A DNA stretch of 8,577 nt, from positions 1 to 8,577 of the forward strand of contig CAZTRE010000047.1 of the NCBI GenBank assembly GCA_964616405.1. The letters run 5' to 3'. The notes below the pieces were generated by a model. That model saw only the letters and a list, made by a program, of their open reading frames with translations, was not told where the DNA came from and searched no databases. The stretch is from JAEDES01 sp964616405. GTDB taxonomy: Bacteria; Bacillota_I; Bacilli_A; RF39; UBA660. Numbering within the stretch: position 1 is the first letter of the stretch; every line of letters begins with the position of its first letter. The position numbers were made by a program, and so were the translations under genes. Shown piece after piece: positions 1 through 5,108 of this stretch.

Positions 1-23
1 AATTGGTTCGTTATAATAAAGGG

Positions 24-58
24 TACCCTACTTCAATACAATGAGGTAGGGTATTTTT
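24..58 (+). terminator. Rho-independent terminator of the gene upstream of the window
   Basis: TACCCTACTTCA (24-35) pairs with TGAGGTAGGGTA (42-53) as a 12-bp stem with one T-G wobble and a 6-base loop, followed by five T. It ends a transcript entering from the left. The bases before it include a TAA at 14-16 in one frame (preceded by Ile-Gly-Ser-Leu) that could be the stop of that gene, but four codons are too few to call it. Confidence 0.85.
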
Positions 59-69
59 GACTTCATTAT

Positions 70-104
70 GAAAAGTCTCTAATAAAAATGGGGACTTTTC
101 TATT
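70..104 (+). terminator. Second, weaker terminator-like hairpin
   Basis: GAAAAGTCTCT (70-80) pairs with GGGGACTTTTC (90-100), 11 bp with two T-G wobbles and a 9-base loop. The tail TATTTATA is a poor T-run. It stands between the strong terminator and the promoter of the HD gene, so it may be a backup terminator or an insulating hairpin. The truncated copy of this gene at 4791 also has a hairpin directly before its promoter, although the stem sequence differs. Confidence 0.45.
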
Positions 105-224
105 TATATAAGGTGATAAAACTGCTATAATTATGATGAGGTGATAACATATGAATCAATATTTAAATATATTTGTAGATAGTGATTATCCTGATTTTAT
201 AGACAAATATTTAACTACAAATAC
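101..224 (+). repeat. 5' arm of a duplicated HD-gene unit (second copy at 4740-4864)
   Basis: This stretch (promoter, ribosome binding site and the first 25 codons of the HD gene) recurs at 4740-4864. Within the coding part, from the ATG to the AAATAC hexamer at 219-224, I count 7 differences in 74 bases. The upstream 50 bases align more loosely but keep the -35, -10, GGTGATAA and ATG in register. The 3' arm of the unit is 1020-1161, matching 4859-5000. Confidence 0.8.
103..131 (+). promoter_or_regulatory. Putative sigma-A promoter of the HD-domain gene
   Basis: TTTATA (103-108), 17 bases, then TATAAT (126-131). The -10 is a perfect consensus and the -35 matches TTGACA at four of six positions. 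Transcription would start near 138, giving a 5' leader of only about a dozen bases that begins at or inside the Shine-Dalgarno sequence. The same arrangement, TTTATG-N17-TATACT, precedes the truncated copy at 4791. Conservation between the two copies supports it being real. Confidence 0.5.
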
Positions 225-1161
225 TTTAAATAGATTAAAACATATAACACAGTTTTGTGGATGCGATTATACAAACTTGTATTCTCCGTTATTTAAATAT
301 ACAAGATTTGATCATAGTTTGGTTGTTGCACATATGACATGGCATTTTACTCATGATAAAAAAGAAACAATAATGGCTTTATTACATGACATAGGAACTC
401 CATGTTTTGCACATTGTATTGATTATGTTTTTGGAGATTATATTAGTCAAGAATCTTCCGAAAAAAGTATTATAGAAATAATAAACAAAGATAAGAAAAT
501 ACAAATGTTTTTAAAAGAAGACAATTTATCTATAAAAGATTTAGATAACTATTCAAATTTTCATATTTTAGAAAATAAATCGCCAAAACTTTGTACAGAT
601 AGACTAGATGGAGTTTTACATACTTGTTATATTTGGTTACATACACATTCGTTAGAACAGATTAAAGAAGTATATGATAACATTATTATTTTAAAAAATG
701 AGGATGGTAGTCCTGAAATTGGTTTTAGTAATATTGAGATTGCAGAAAAGTTTGCTTCTATGGTTTACAATTATGCAAAAGAACTTCAAGGAAATACTGA
801 TAAATTTGTAATGAAATATATATCAGAGATTGTTAAATTGTCGGTTAAAAGAAAACTAATATCATTAGAAGACTTATACCAAAAAAAGGAAGAAGACCTT
901 TGTAGTATTTTTGATAAAAAATTTCTATCGTGGAAGAAATTTAATGAAACAAATAGTTTGATTAGAGCTGATAAAGAACCTAATAAAAGATTTTATATTT
1001 CTTTTGAAACAAAGAAAAGAAATACGATTCCTTTGGTTCATACAGCGAGTGGTGATAAAAGAATAATTGAAATATCCGATGTTGCTCTAAATATATATGA
1101 TGAATTAAAACAATATAAAGACAGTACTTATGCCTATGTTGAAGAAATTCACAATCTTTAA
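151..1161 (+). CDS. HD-domain phosphohydrolase, COG1078/dGTPase-like
   Basis: A 336-aa cytoplasmic protein with an N-terminal HD fold. In order: R52-F-D-H55-S, then L-L-H79-D80-I-G, then F-A-H88 and T-D150-R-L-D153-G. This is the H...HD...D metal-ligand series and spacing of COG1078 HD phosphohydrolases, relatives of deoxynucleotide triphosphohydrolases. The family splits phosphate from nucleotides using divalent metal; the actual substrate cannot be read here. Residues 155-336 have no motif I recognise. The family's usual HDIGHGP is HDIGTPC here, so the extra His after HDIG is lost. The start is fixed by GAGGTGA at 138-144, six bases before ATG. It appears to be a single-gene unit. No terminator follows directly; the first one downstream is at 1329. 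Codons 25-291 are exactly those missing from the shortened copy at 4791-5000. Confidence 0.8.
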   Translation: MNQYLNIFVDSDYPDFIDKYLTTNTLNRLKHITQFCGCDYTNLYSPLFKYTRFDHSLVVAHMTWHFTHDKKETIMALLHDIGTPCFAHCIDYVFGDYISQESSEKSIIEIINKDKKIQMFLKEDNLSIKDLDNYSNFHILENKSPKLCTDRLDGVLHTCYIWLHTHSLEQIKEVYDNIIILKNEDGSPEIGFSNIEIAEKFASMVYNYAKELQGNTDKFVMKYISEIVKLSVKRKLISLEDLYQKKEEDLCSIFDKKFLSWKKFNETNSLIRADKEPNKRFYISFETKKRNTIPLVHTASGDKRIIEISDVALNIYDELKQYKDSTYAYVEEIHNL

Positions 1162-1252
1162 TATGTTATTACAATTGCTTCATAAAATGGTTATAAAAAT
1201 GTTAAAATTCTGTTAAAAAAGCGTTCCATATTTTAAAATTATGTGATAAGAT

Positions 1253-1358
1253 GTGCTTGTATTGAGGCAAAAGTACTAACTTAAATTAGGGTTCGGTATC
1301 TAAACCCTCAAGGCACCAGATTGATAGGAAACTCAAACTTTTATGTTTTGAGTTTTTA
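1253..1358 (+). ncRNA. Candidate structured RNA or leader element, unidentified
   Basis: GTGCTTG (1253-1259) can pair with CAAGGCAC (1309-1316), with one bulged G. Inside, AGGGTT (1288-1293) pairs with AACCCT (1303-1308), abutting the outer helix, and AAGT/ACTT (1271-1282) could form a small hairpin. The loop TATC (1297-1300) is complementary to GATA (1323-1326), a possible pseudoknot. A competing helix TTGAGG (1262-1267)/CCTCAA (1306-1311) excludes the others. The segment ends in a rho-independent terminator. TGATAAGAT (1244-1252) resembles an extended -10, but it would start transcription near 1259 and favour the competing helix. The motif matches no riboswitch or small-RNA consensus I can recall (c-di-GMP, fluoride, preQ1, SAM, NiCo, SRP and 6S were considered). 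It could be an independent small RNA or the 3' end of the HD-gene transcript. Confidence 0.35.
1329..1357 (+). terminator. Rho-independent terminator
   Basis: AAACTCAAA (1329-1337) pairs with TTTGAGTTT (1347-1355), nine bp, 9-base loop, running into T-rich sequence to 1357. It ends the RNA-like segment and any transcript reading through from the HD gene. It isolates the metallo-hydrolase, which has its own promoter downstream. Confidence 0.8.
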
Positions 1359-1403
1359 TATATTTAAATTTATGGTAGAATATTTATAGATTTAAATTGA
1401 ATT

Positions 1404-1432
1404 TTGTCAATTTCATAATATATAAGTATATT
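1404..1432 (+). promoter_or_regulatory. Sigma-A-type promoter of the metallo-hydrolase gene
   Basis: TTGTCA (1404-1409), 17 bases, TATATT (1427-1432), each five of six to consensus. The predicted start near 1439 leaves a leader of about 30 bases before ATG 1469. This also argues against translation starting at 1397. A TTGACA at 1431-1436 has no -10 at a proper distance (17 bases on lies the Shine-Dalgarno sequence), so I prefer this pair. Confidence 0.6.
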
Positions 1433-1468
1433 GACATGATTAATATACTTTATGAGAGGGATTATTTT

Positions 1469-2272
1469 ATGAAACTAAAAGTATTAGAAGATAATAATAC
1501 ATTTATAGATATGTATTATTTTGGGGAACCAGCAGTTAGTTATTACATTGAAGATGGTAATGATAAAATTTTGTTTGACACTGGTTATTCTGGTGTTTTT
1601 ATGAAAAATGCTGAATTAATGAATATTGATTTAAATGAGGTTAATAACCTTGTTATATCTCATGGTCATGACGATCATACTGGAGGATTAAAGAAATTTT
1701 TTGAAGAAAAGAGAAATATTCAGTTAATTGCTCATCCAGATTGTTTTGATTATAAAGAAGATGCTACAGGTTTATATATTGGAAGTTCGTTATCTAAGAA
1801 AGAACTTTCTACAGTTTGTCGATTAAATTTATCTAAAGATCCAGTTTCAATTAGTGAACATATTACATATTTGGGAGAAATTCCTATCTTAAATGATTTT
1901 GAACAAAGATACTCAATCGGAAAAAGTATTGTTAATGGTGAAAAAGTTGATGATATGATAAATGATGATTCGGCAATGGTTTATAAAAGTGATAAAGGCT
2001 TATTTATTATAACGGGATGTTCTCATAGTGGTATTTGTAATATATTAGAATATGCTAAAAAGGTTTGTAATGATAATAGAATCTATGGCGTGATTGGTGG
2101 ATTTCATTTGTTTGATACAGATGAAAGATTAGAAAAAACTATAAATTATTTTAAAGAAAATAATATCGAGTTATTATATCCTTGTCATTGTGTTTCTTTA
2201 AAAGCAAAAGTAGAAATGGCTAAAGAGTTGGATATTAATGAGGTTGGTGTTGGATTAGAATTAAATATTTAA
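1469..2272 (+). CDS. Metallo-beta-lactamase-fold hydrolase, COG1237 family
   Basis: A 267-aa soluble protein. D37-T-G, then the metal motif H65-G-H67-D-D69-H70-T-G-G, G-C-S-H186-S-G-I, G-G-F-H213-L and P-C-H240-C make the full ligand set of a metallo-beta-lactamase fold. The trio GCSHxGI, GGFHL and PCHC is typical of COG1237. That family is often labelled dihydropterin-ribofuranosylaminobenzene phosphate synthase after a methanogen enzyme, a function unlikely in a Bacillota cell; the substrate here is unknown. GAGAGGG (1454-1460), eight bases before ATG 1469, fixes the start. The 24 extra in-frame codons from 1397 overlap the promoter and look nothing like the family. The CDF exporter follows after 77 bases without an intervening terminator, so the two may be co-transcribed. 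Confidence 0.85.
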   Translation: MKLKVLEDNNTFIDMYYFGEPAVSYYIEDGNDKILFDTGYSGVFMKNAELMNIDLNEVNNLVISHGHDDHTGGLKKFFEEKRNIQLIAHPDCFDYKEDATGLYIGSSLSKKELSTVCRLNLSKDPVSISEHITYLGEIPILNDFEQRYSIGKSIVNGEKVDDMINDDSAMVYKSDKGLFIITGCSHSGICNILEYAKKVCNDNRIYGVIGGFHLFDTDERLEKTINYFKENNIELLYPCHCVSLKAKVEMAKELDINEVGVGLELNI

Positions 2273-2283
2273 AAAATGAGGTG

Positions 2284-2311
2284 TTGTTCTTTATTTGTTT
2301 CAATGTATAAA
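2284..2311 (+). promoter_or_regulatory. Possible weak promoter before the CDF exporter
   Basis: TTGTTC (2284-2289), 16 bases, TATAAA (2306-2311). The match is moderate and the gap to the preceding gene is short, so readthrough from the metallo-hydrolase promoter is an equally good explanation. I see no operator or metal-sensing riboswitch in this 77-base gap. Confidence 0.25.
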
Positions 2312-2349
2312 GATTAAATGAGTAAGATTATAAGCTGGAGGATTAACGA

Positions 2350-3231
2350 ATGAAAACGGAGAGAAATATATTAATTGCATTTTTATTAAATATATCATTT
2401 TCAGTAATTGAGTTTCTAGGGGGAATATTTACTAATTCTGTTGCTATTCTTTCAGATTCAGTTCACGATTTAGGGGATGCATTATCCATTGGTATTTCAT
2501 ATTTTTTAGAGAAAAAAAGTAAACAGAAACCTGATAACACTTATACTTACGGATATATTAGATATTCTGTACTAGGAAGTGTTATTACAACAATTATATT
2601 ATCAGTAGGCTCAATTTTAGTTATTGTTAATGCTATAAAAAGAATGTTTTATCCTATGGAAGTTAATTATGATGGTATGATTATATTTGCCATTATAGGA
2701 GTAATATTAAACTTTATTGCTGCTTATACAACCCGTGAAGGAGATTCACTAAATCAAAAGTCAGTAAATCTTCATATGTTAGAAGATGTTTTGGGTTGGA
2801 TAGTGGTCTTAATTGGGGCAGTAGTTATGAGGCTTACTGATATAAGAATATTAGATTCTATAATGAGTATTGGTGTTGCAATCTTCATCTTATTAAATGC
2901 TATAAATAATTTAAAAGTTATATTAGATATCTTTTTAGAAAAAACACCACGAGATATTAATATTGATGAGTTAAAAGAGCATTTAATCAAAATTAATGGT
3001 ATAGATGATGTGCATCATATTCATGTATGGAGTATAGATGGATTTAATAATTATGCAACAATGCATATAGTTACAAAATCTAAAAATATAAAGCAAATAA
3101 AACAAAAAATAAGAGAAGAATTAGAAGAATATAATATATGTCATTCAATATTAGAATTAGAAGATGAAGTATGCAATAATACGGAATGTAATGTTGAATT
3201 TAAAAATACTCTACATCATCACCATCATTAA
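2350..3231 (+). CDS. Cation diffusion facilitator (CDF) divalent-metal exporter
   Basis: A 293-aa inner-membrane antiporter that exports divalent cations, most likely Zn2+, against H+. Hydrophobic segments lie near residues 8-28, 33-52, 74-96, 108-126, 145-163 and 168-190, the six-helix CDF plan. The transport site is visible as H39-x3-D43 in helix 2 and H142-x3-D146 in helix 5. A His-Asp/His-Asp site is the arrangement of ZnT and CzcD-like members, as opposed to the Asp-rich site of YiiP. The cytoplasmic C-terminal domain (about 200-275) has D-D-V-H222-H223-I-H225-V-W, the usual metal-binding, dimerising ferredoxin-like domain. The last five residues are all His, which could be a metal-binding tail. 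TGGAGGATT seven bases before ATG is a strong ribosome binding site. Transcription ends at the terminator at 3330. Confidence 0.9.
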   Translation: MKTERNILIAFLLNISFSVIEFLGGIFTNSVAILSDSVHDLGDALSIGISYFLEKKSKQKPDNTYTYGYIRYSVLGSVITTIILSVGSILVIVNAIKRMFYPMEVNYDGMIIFAIIGVILNFIAAYTTREGDSLNQKSVNLHMLEDVLGWIVVLIGAVVMRLTDIRILDSIMSIGVAIFILLNAINNLKVILDIFLEKTPRDINIDELKEHLIKINGIDDVHHIHVWSIDGFNNYATMHIVTKSKNIKQIKQKIREELEEYNICHSILELEDEVCNNTECNVEFKNTLHHHHH

Positions 3232-3264
3232 GTATAGATTTATAAGTAAGTAGTTAAATAAATA

Positions 3265-3297
3265 TGCTGTATGTAGAGCTCAGTATTATATATAGCA
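3265..3297. repeat. Imperfect inverted repeat after the CDF gene
   Basis: TGCTGTATGTA (3265-3275) can pair with TATATATAGCA (3287-3297) over 11 positions, two of them G-T, around an 11-base loop. No T-run follows, so it is not a terminator; it might stabilise the 3' end of the mRNA. In such AT-rich sequence chance is a fair explanation. Confidence 0.25.
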
Positions 3298-3329
3298 AAG
3301 CGATATAAAGAAAAAACAATTCATTTTTA

Positions 3330-3356
3330 TCAACTTCGAAAGAGGTTGATTTTTTT
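3330..3356 (+). terminator. Strong rho-independent terminator of the CDF transcript
   Basis: TCAACTTC (3330-3337) and GAGGTTGA (3342-3349) form an 8-bp stem with one T-G wobble, capped by a GAAA tetraloop, followed by seven T (3350-3356). This is the clearest terminator in the window and separates the metal gene from the regulator operon. Confidence 0.92.
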
Positions 3357-3363
3357 AAAACAG

Positions 3364-3388
3364 GTTTTCTTTATTAAAGAAAACTTTT
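3364..3388. repeat. Perfect 9-bp palindrome overlapping the regulator promoter
   Basis: GTTTTCTTT (3364-3372), ATT, AAAGAAAAC (3376-3384), then TTTT. It could be a second terminator for the CDF transcript. It also covers the -35 region of the promoter whose -10 is at 3394-3399, so it could equally be an operator for the Xre-type regulator encoded downstream. The sequence alone does not decide between these. Confidence 0.5.
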
Positions 3389-3399
3389 AGTAGTATAAT
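3371..3399 (+). promoter_or_regulatory. Promoter of the HTH-DUF2975 operon
   Basis: TATAAT (3394-3399) is a perfect -10. At 17 bases upstream the hexamer is TTATTA (3371-3376), three of six, and it lies inside the palindrome 3364-3384. The start would be near 3406, leaving a leader of about 100 bases. A weak -35 covered by an inverted repeat fits an activated or repressed promoter. Confidence 0.5.
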
Positions 3400-3468
3400 A
3401 GAGTAGATTAATGTAAAATTTAAATTGCCGATTGATTATGCAACTGAAAGTTGATGGTTTAAAAGTTG

Positions 3469-3495
3469 TTTCATGTATATAATTAGAACATGAAA
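3469..3495. promoter_or_regulatory. Inverted repeat just before the regulator gene, candidate operator
   Basis: TTTCATGT (3469-3476) and ACATGAAA (3488-3495) are perfect 8-bp arms 11 bases apart. A second TATAAT lies between them at 3478-3483, although no good -35 is at the right distance. A two-fold symmetric site ending at the Shine-Dalgarno sequence, next to a gene for an HTH protein, fits autoregulation; this is inference. As RNA it could form a stem that masks the ribosome binding site AAGGAG (3495-3500). Confidence 0.4.
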
Positions 3496-3509
3496 AGGAG
3501 AAAAATCTA

Positions 3510-4430
3510 ATGAAGTTTGGAGATAATTTAAGAAAAATAAGGAAATTAAAAAAACTATCACAAGAACAATTAGCTGAGAAGATGCAGGTTTCAAGACAAA
3601 GTGTTAGTAAATGGGAGACGGGTGATGCATATCCTGAAATAAATAATATATTGCAATTATGTAAGGTTTTTCATTGCCATATTAACGACTTAGTTAATGA
3701 TAGTATTATTGATGTTAATTCATTAGATGAGGAAGTTAAAATGAAAGTTGTAAAGTTAAAAAAAGAACAGCAAAATAAGATGAAAGGTTTAAGTAAAGCG
3801 ATAGCAATAATATCTAAAATATGTAGAATTATTTGTATAGTTTGTATTCCAATTATTATTGTGTCAATGTTTATATTAGGTATAGTTCTTAATAAGATAG
3901 ATGTTAAAGATAATGAAATAATATGGAATGGTAATAATCATGTTTCTATTGTTGAAAACGATAATAATATATCTTTACAAGTAAAAGATCATTTGGTATT
4001 AGCAGATGTATCAGATCAAAGTGATGACATTAAATTAATTAATTTTTTGCAAAATAATTCAAAGATATTAGTAATTTGTTATGTAGAAACTGGTTTAGTA
4101 TTTGTGGTTATTAATCTAGTTTTAGTTATCATAATGCTTAAGGCGATAGAACAGTTATTTAATAATATTAATAAAGGTGATACACCATTTACTCTAGAAA
4201 ATGTTAGTTATATAAAGAAAACTGCATATTTAATGATTGCTGTTACTGTTTTGCCTAATATAATGGGTATAATATTTGAAGTGTTATTAAAAACGGATTT
4301 GAATATTGGATTTGAAATGTTTAGTTTAGTTGAAATTTTATTTTTGTTTAGTATTGCTTATATTTTTCAATATGGTTATGAAATACAATTAGATTCTAAA
4401 GGGAAAATGTATGGTGATGAAAATGAATAA
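3510..4430 (+). CDS. Xre-type HTH regulator with membrane-embedded DUF2975 domain
   Basis: A 306-aa protein. Residues 3-60 are a Cro/C1-type helix-turn-helix (L-S-Q-E-Q-L-A-E-K, then S-R-Q-S-V-S-K-W-E-T-G). A basic linker follows (80-100), then hydrophobic segments at about 104-127, 186-210, 238-260 and 270-288. The C-terminal signatures G223-D-T-P-F-T-L-E-N-V and F-Q-Y-G-Y-E-I-Q-L-D-S-K-G-K-M-Y-G are those of DUF2975. The N-terminus should be cytoplasmic and bind DNA while held at the membrane, with a loop at about 130-180 outside. This suggests a one-component sensor, but the signal is unknown. AAGGAG nine bases before ATG is the ribosome binding site. The end overlaps the next gene by eight bases. 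Palindromes at 3364 and 3469 are its likely targets or those of another repressor. Confidence 0.88.
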   Translation: MKFGDNLRKIRKLKKLSQEQLAEKMQVSRQSVSKWETGDAYPEINNILQLCKVFHCHINDLVNDSIIDVNSLDEEVKMKVVKLKKEQQNKMKGLSKAIAIISKICRIICIVCIPIIIVSMFILGIVLNKIDVKDNEIIWNGNNHVSIVENDNNISLQVKDHLVLADVSDQSDDIKLINFLQNNSKILVICYVETGLVFVVINLVLVIIMLKAIEQLFNNINKGDTPFTLENVSYIKKTAYLMIAVTVLPNIMGIIFEVLLKTDLNIGFEMFSLVEILFLFSIAYIFQYGYEIQLDSKGKMYGDENE

Positions 4431-4677
4431 AACAGAATTCATAATGGAACTAAAAAAAGAACTTAATTATTCTGAAGATAAATGCACCATTATTAATAAT
4501 ATACTCGAGAGTAATTTTTTTATCAATAAAAAGAATAGGAATAAAATTATAAAAAAATTAGAAATAGAATTAAATGTTGATAATTATGAAGCTACAGATA
4601 TTTATGATATAGCAGTAAGAATAATAAATAATGAAATAAAGGGTAAATTAAAACATCCATTTAAAAGTATTGATTAG
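4423..4677 (+). CDS. Small helical protein of unknown function, coupled to the regulator
   Basis: 84-85 residues, charged and mostly helical in appearance, with no membrane segment, signal peptide or cysteine pair. The start M-N-K-T-E-F-I recalls HU-type histone-like proteins, but the rest lacks the HU DNA-binding arm, so I do not call it HU. In-frame ATGs occur at 4411, 4417 and 4423. I prefer 4423 because GGTGA (4413-4417) is five bases before it; the earlier ones would add M-V-M-K. The eight-base overlap with the end of the HTH-DUF2975 gene means its translation is coupled to that gene, so a role as partner or modulator of the regulator is a reasonable guess. It stops at TAG. A hairpin at 4710-4737 closes the operon. 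Confidence 0.7.
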   Translation: MNKTEFIMELKKELNYSEDKCTIINNILESNFFINKKNRNKIIKKLEIELNVDNYEATDIYDIAVRIINNEIKGKLKHPFKSID

Positions 4678-4709
4678 AATTTTTATATAAATAGCATTTT
4701 ATGTTTACA

Positions 4710-4746
4710 AAGAACTCAAATGAAGATTTGAGTTCTTAATATTTAT
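4710..4746 (+). terminator. Perfect 12-bp hairpin ending the regulator operon
   Basis: AAGAACTCAAAT (4710-4721), loop GAAG, ATTTGAGTTCTT (4726-4737). The tail AATATTTATG is a poor T-run, so termination may be partial. The inner arms AACTCAAA and TTTGAGTT are identical to those of the terminator at 1329-1355. It directly precedes the promoter of the truncated HD copy. Confidence 0.55.
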
Positions 4747-4864
4747 GTAGGAAAATAAAAATGGTATACTTGTAGTAAGGGTGATAATATATGAATCAAT
4801 ACTTAAATATATTTATAGATAAGAAATATCCTGATTTTATAGATAAATATTTAACTACAAATAC
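4740..4864 (+). repeat. Second copy of the HD-unit 5' arm (first copy at 101-224)
   Basis: It includes promoter, AAGGGTGA ribosome binding site and codons 1-25, and ends in the AAATAC hexamer (4859-4864) where the sequence switches to match 1020 onward of the intact gene. Confidence 0.8.
4742..4770 (+). promoter_or_regulatory. Promoter of the truncated HD copy
   Basis: TTTATG (4742-4747), 17 bases, TATACT (4765-4770), 26 bases ahead of the ATG. It corresponds base-for-base in layout to the promoter at 103-131, indicating that the duplication carried the control region and that it has not decayed. Confidence 0.5.
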
Positions 4865-5000
4865 TATTCCTTTAATTCGTACGGATTCTGGAGATAAAAG
4901 AATAACTGAAGTATCTGAAATGGCTAAAAACATTTATGATGAATTGAACAGGTACAAAGATAGTACTTATGCATATGTTTTAGAAATAATAGATTTTTAA
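4791..5000 (+). CDS. Internally deleted copy of the HD-domain gene, 69-codon ORF
   Basis: Residues 1-25 match the N-terminus of the 336-aa HD protein (22 of 25 identical). The rest matches its last 46 residues (32 of 46 identical, counting the shared Asn-Thr at the join). Exactly 267 codons (801 bases) are absent. In the intact gene the hexamer AAATAC occurs at 219-224 and again at 1020-1025, 801 bases apart; one copy remains here at 4859-4864. All HD metal ligands are lost, so it cannot be a phosphohydrolase. Yet promoter, ribosome binding site AAGGGTGA (4777-4784), start, frame and stop are intact despite clear divergence from the parent. It is either a recent relic or a small protein kept for another purpose, for instance binding the full-length enzyme; the latter is speculation. 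Confidence 0.75.
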   Translation: MNQYLNIFIDKKYPDFIDKYLTTNTIPLIRTDSGDKRITEVSEMAKNIYDELNRYKDSTYAYVLEIIDF

Positions 5001-5022
5001 TTGATATTAAATAGTGATAACT

Positions 5023-5054
5023 ATGAAACAATTATATTAAATATAGTGTTTCAT
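5023..5054. repeat. Inverted repeat between the truncated HD copy and the acetyltransferase
   Basis: ATGAAACA (5023-5030) and TGTTTCAT (5047-5054) are perfect 8-bp arms. Inside, TATAT and ATATA (5033-5045) can extend the stem. There is no T-run behind it, so it is a poor terminator; it may be an operator or mRNA structure upstream of the acetyltransferase. A weak -10, TATGAT, lies at 5062-5067 without a fitting -35. Confidence 0.4.
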
Positions 5055-5108
5055 GGAGAAGTATGATAAAATAATAAATATAGATGAGTAATTTAGAGGG
5101 TGAATTTT

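Larger units (their letters stand above)
1162..1468. other. 307-base intergenic region with an RNA-like segment and a promoter
   Basis: Bases 1162-1245 are AT-rich and show no terminator for the HD gene. From about 1253 to 1358 lies a segment with base-pairing potential ending in a terminator, described separately. From 1404 to 1432 lies a promoter for the metallo-hydrolase. An open frame exists from 1397, but it begins upstream of and runs through that promoter, so I do not treat 1397-1468 as coding. Confidence 0.6.

Noticed and set aside
1288..1308. GGGTTCG...AACCC resembling a tRNA T-arm
   Set aside because: The loop is too long (about nine bases) and no acceptor, D-arm or anticodon arm fits around it.
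1397..1468. Upstream extension of the metallo-hydrolase by 24 codons
   Set aside because: It starts upstream of and runs through a good -35/-10 pair, has no ribosome binding site, and the family begins at the M-K-L-K start, which has GAGAGGG in front.
2273..2349. NiCo or other metal riboswitch before the CDF exporter
   Set aside because: The 77-base gap is too short and AT-rich, with no conserved helices or consensus bases.
2772..2990. 72-codon open frame on the minus strand inside the CDF gene
   Set aside because: It lies wholly inside a gene with strong family motifs, its product resembles nothing I know, and it looks like the complement of membrane-helix codons.
3435..3482. 14-codon ORF in the leader of the HTH-DUF2975 gene (possible leader peptide), and a similar one at 3264-3308
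   Set aside because: Neither has a ribosome binding site, a run of regulatory codons or an attenuator next to it.
151..5000. Composite mobile element bounded by the two HD copies
   Set aside because: The copies are direct repeats, but there is no transposase, integrase, terminal inverted repeat or target-site duplication. The genes between them look chromosomal.
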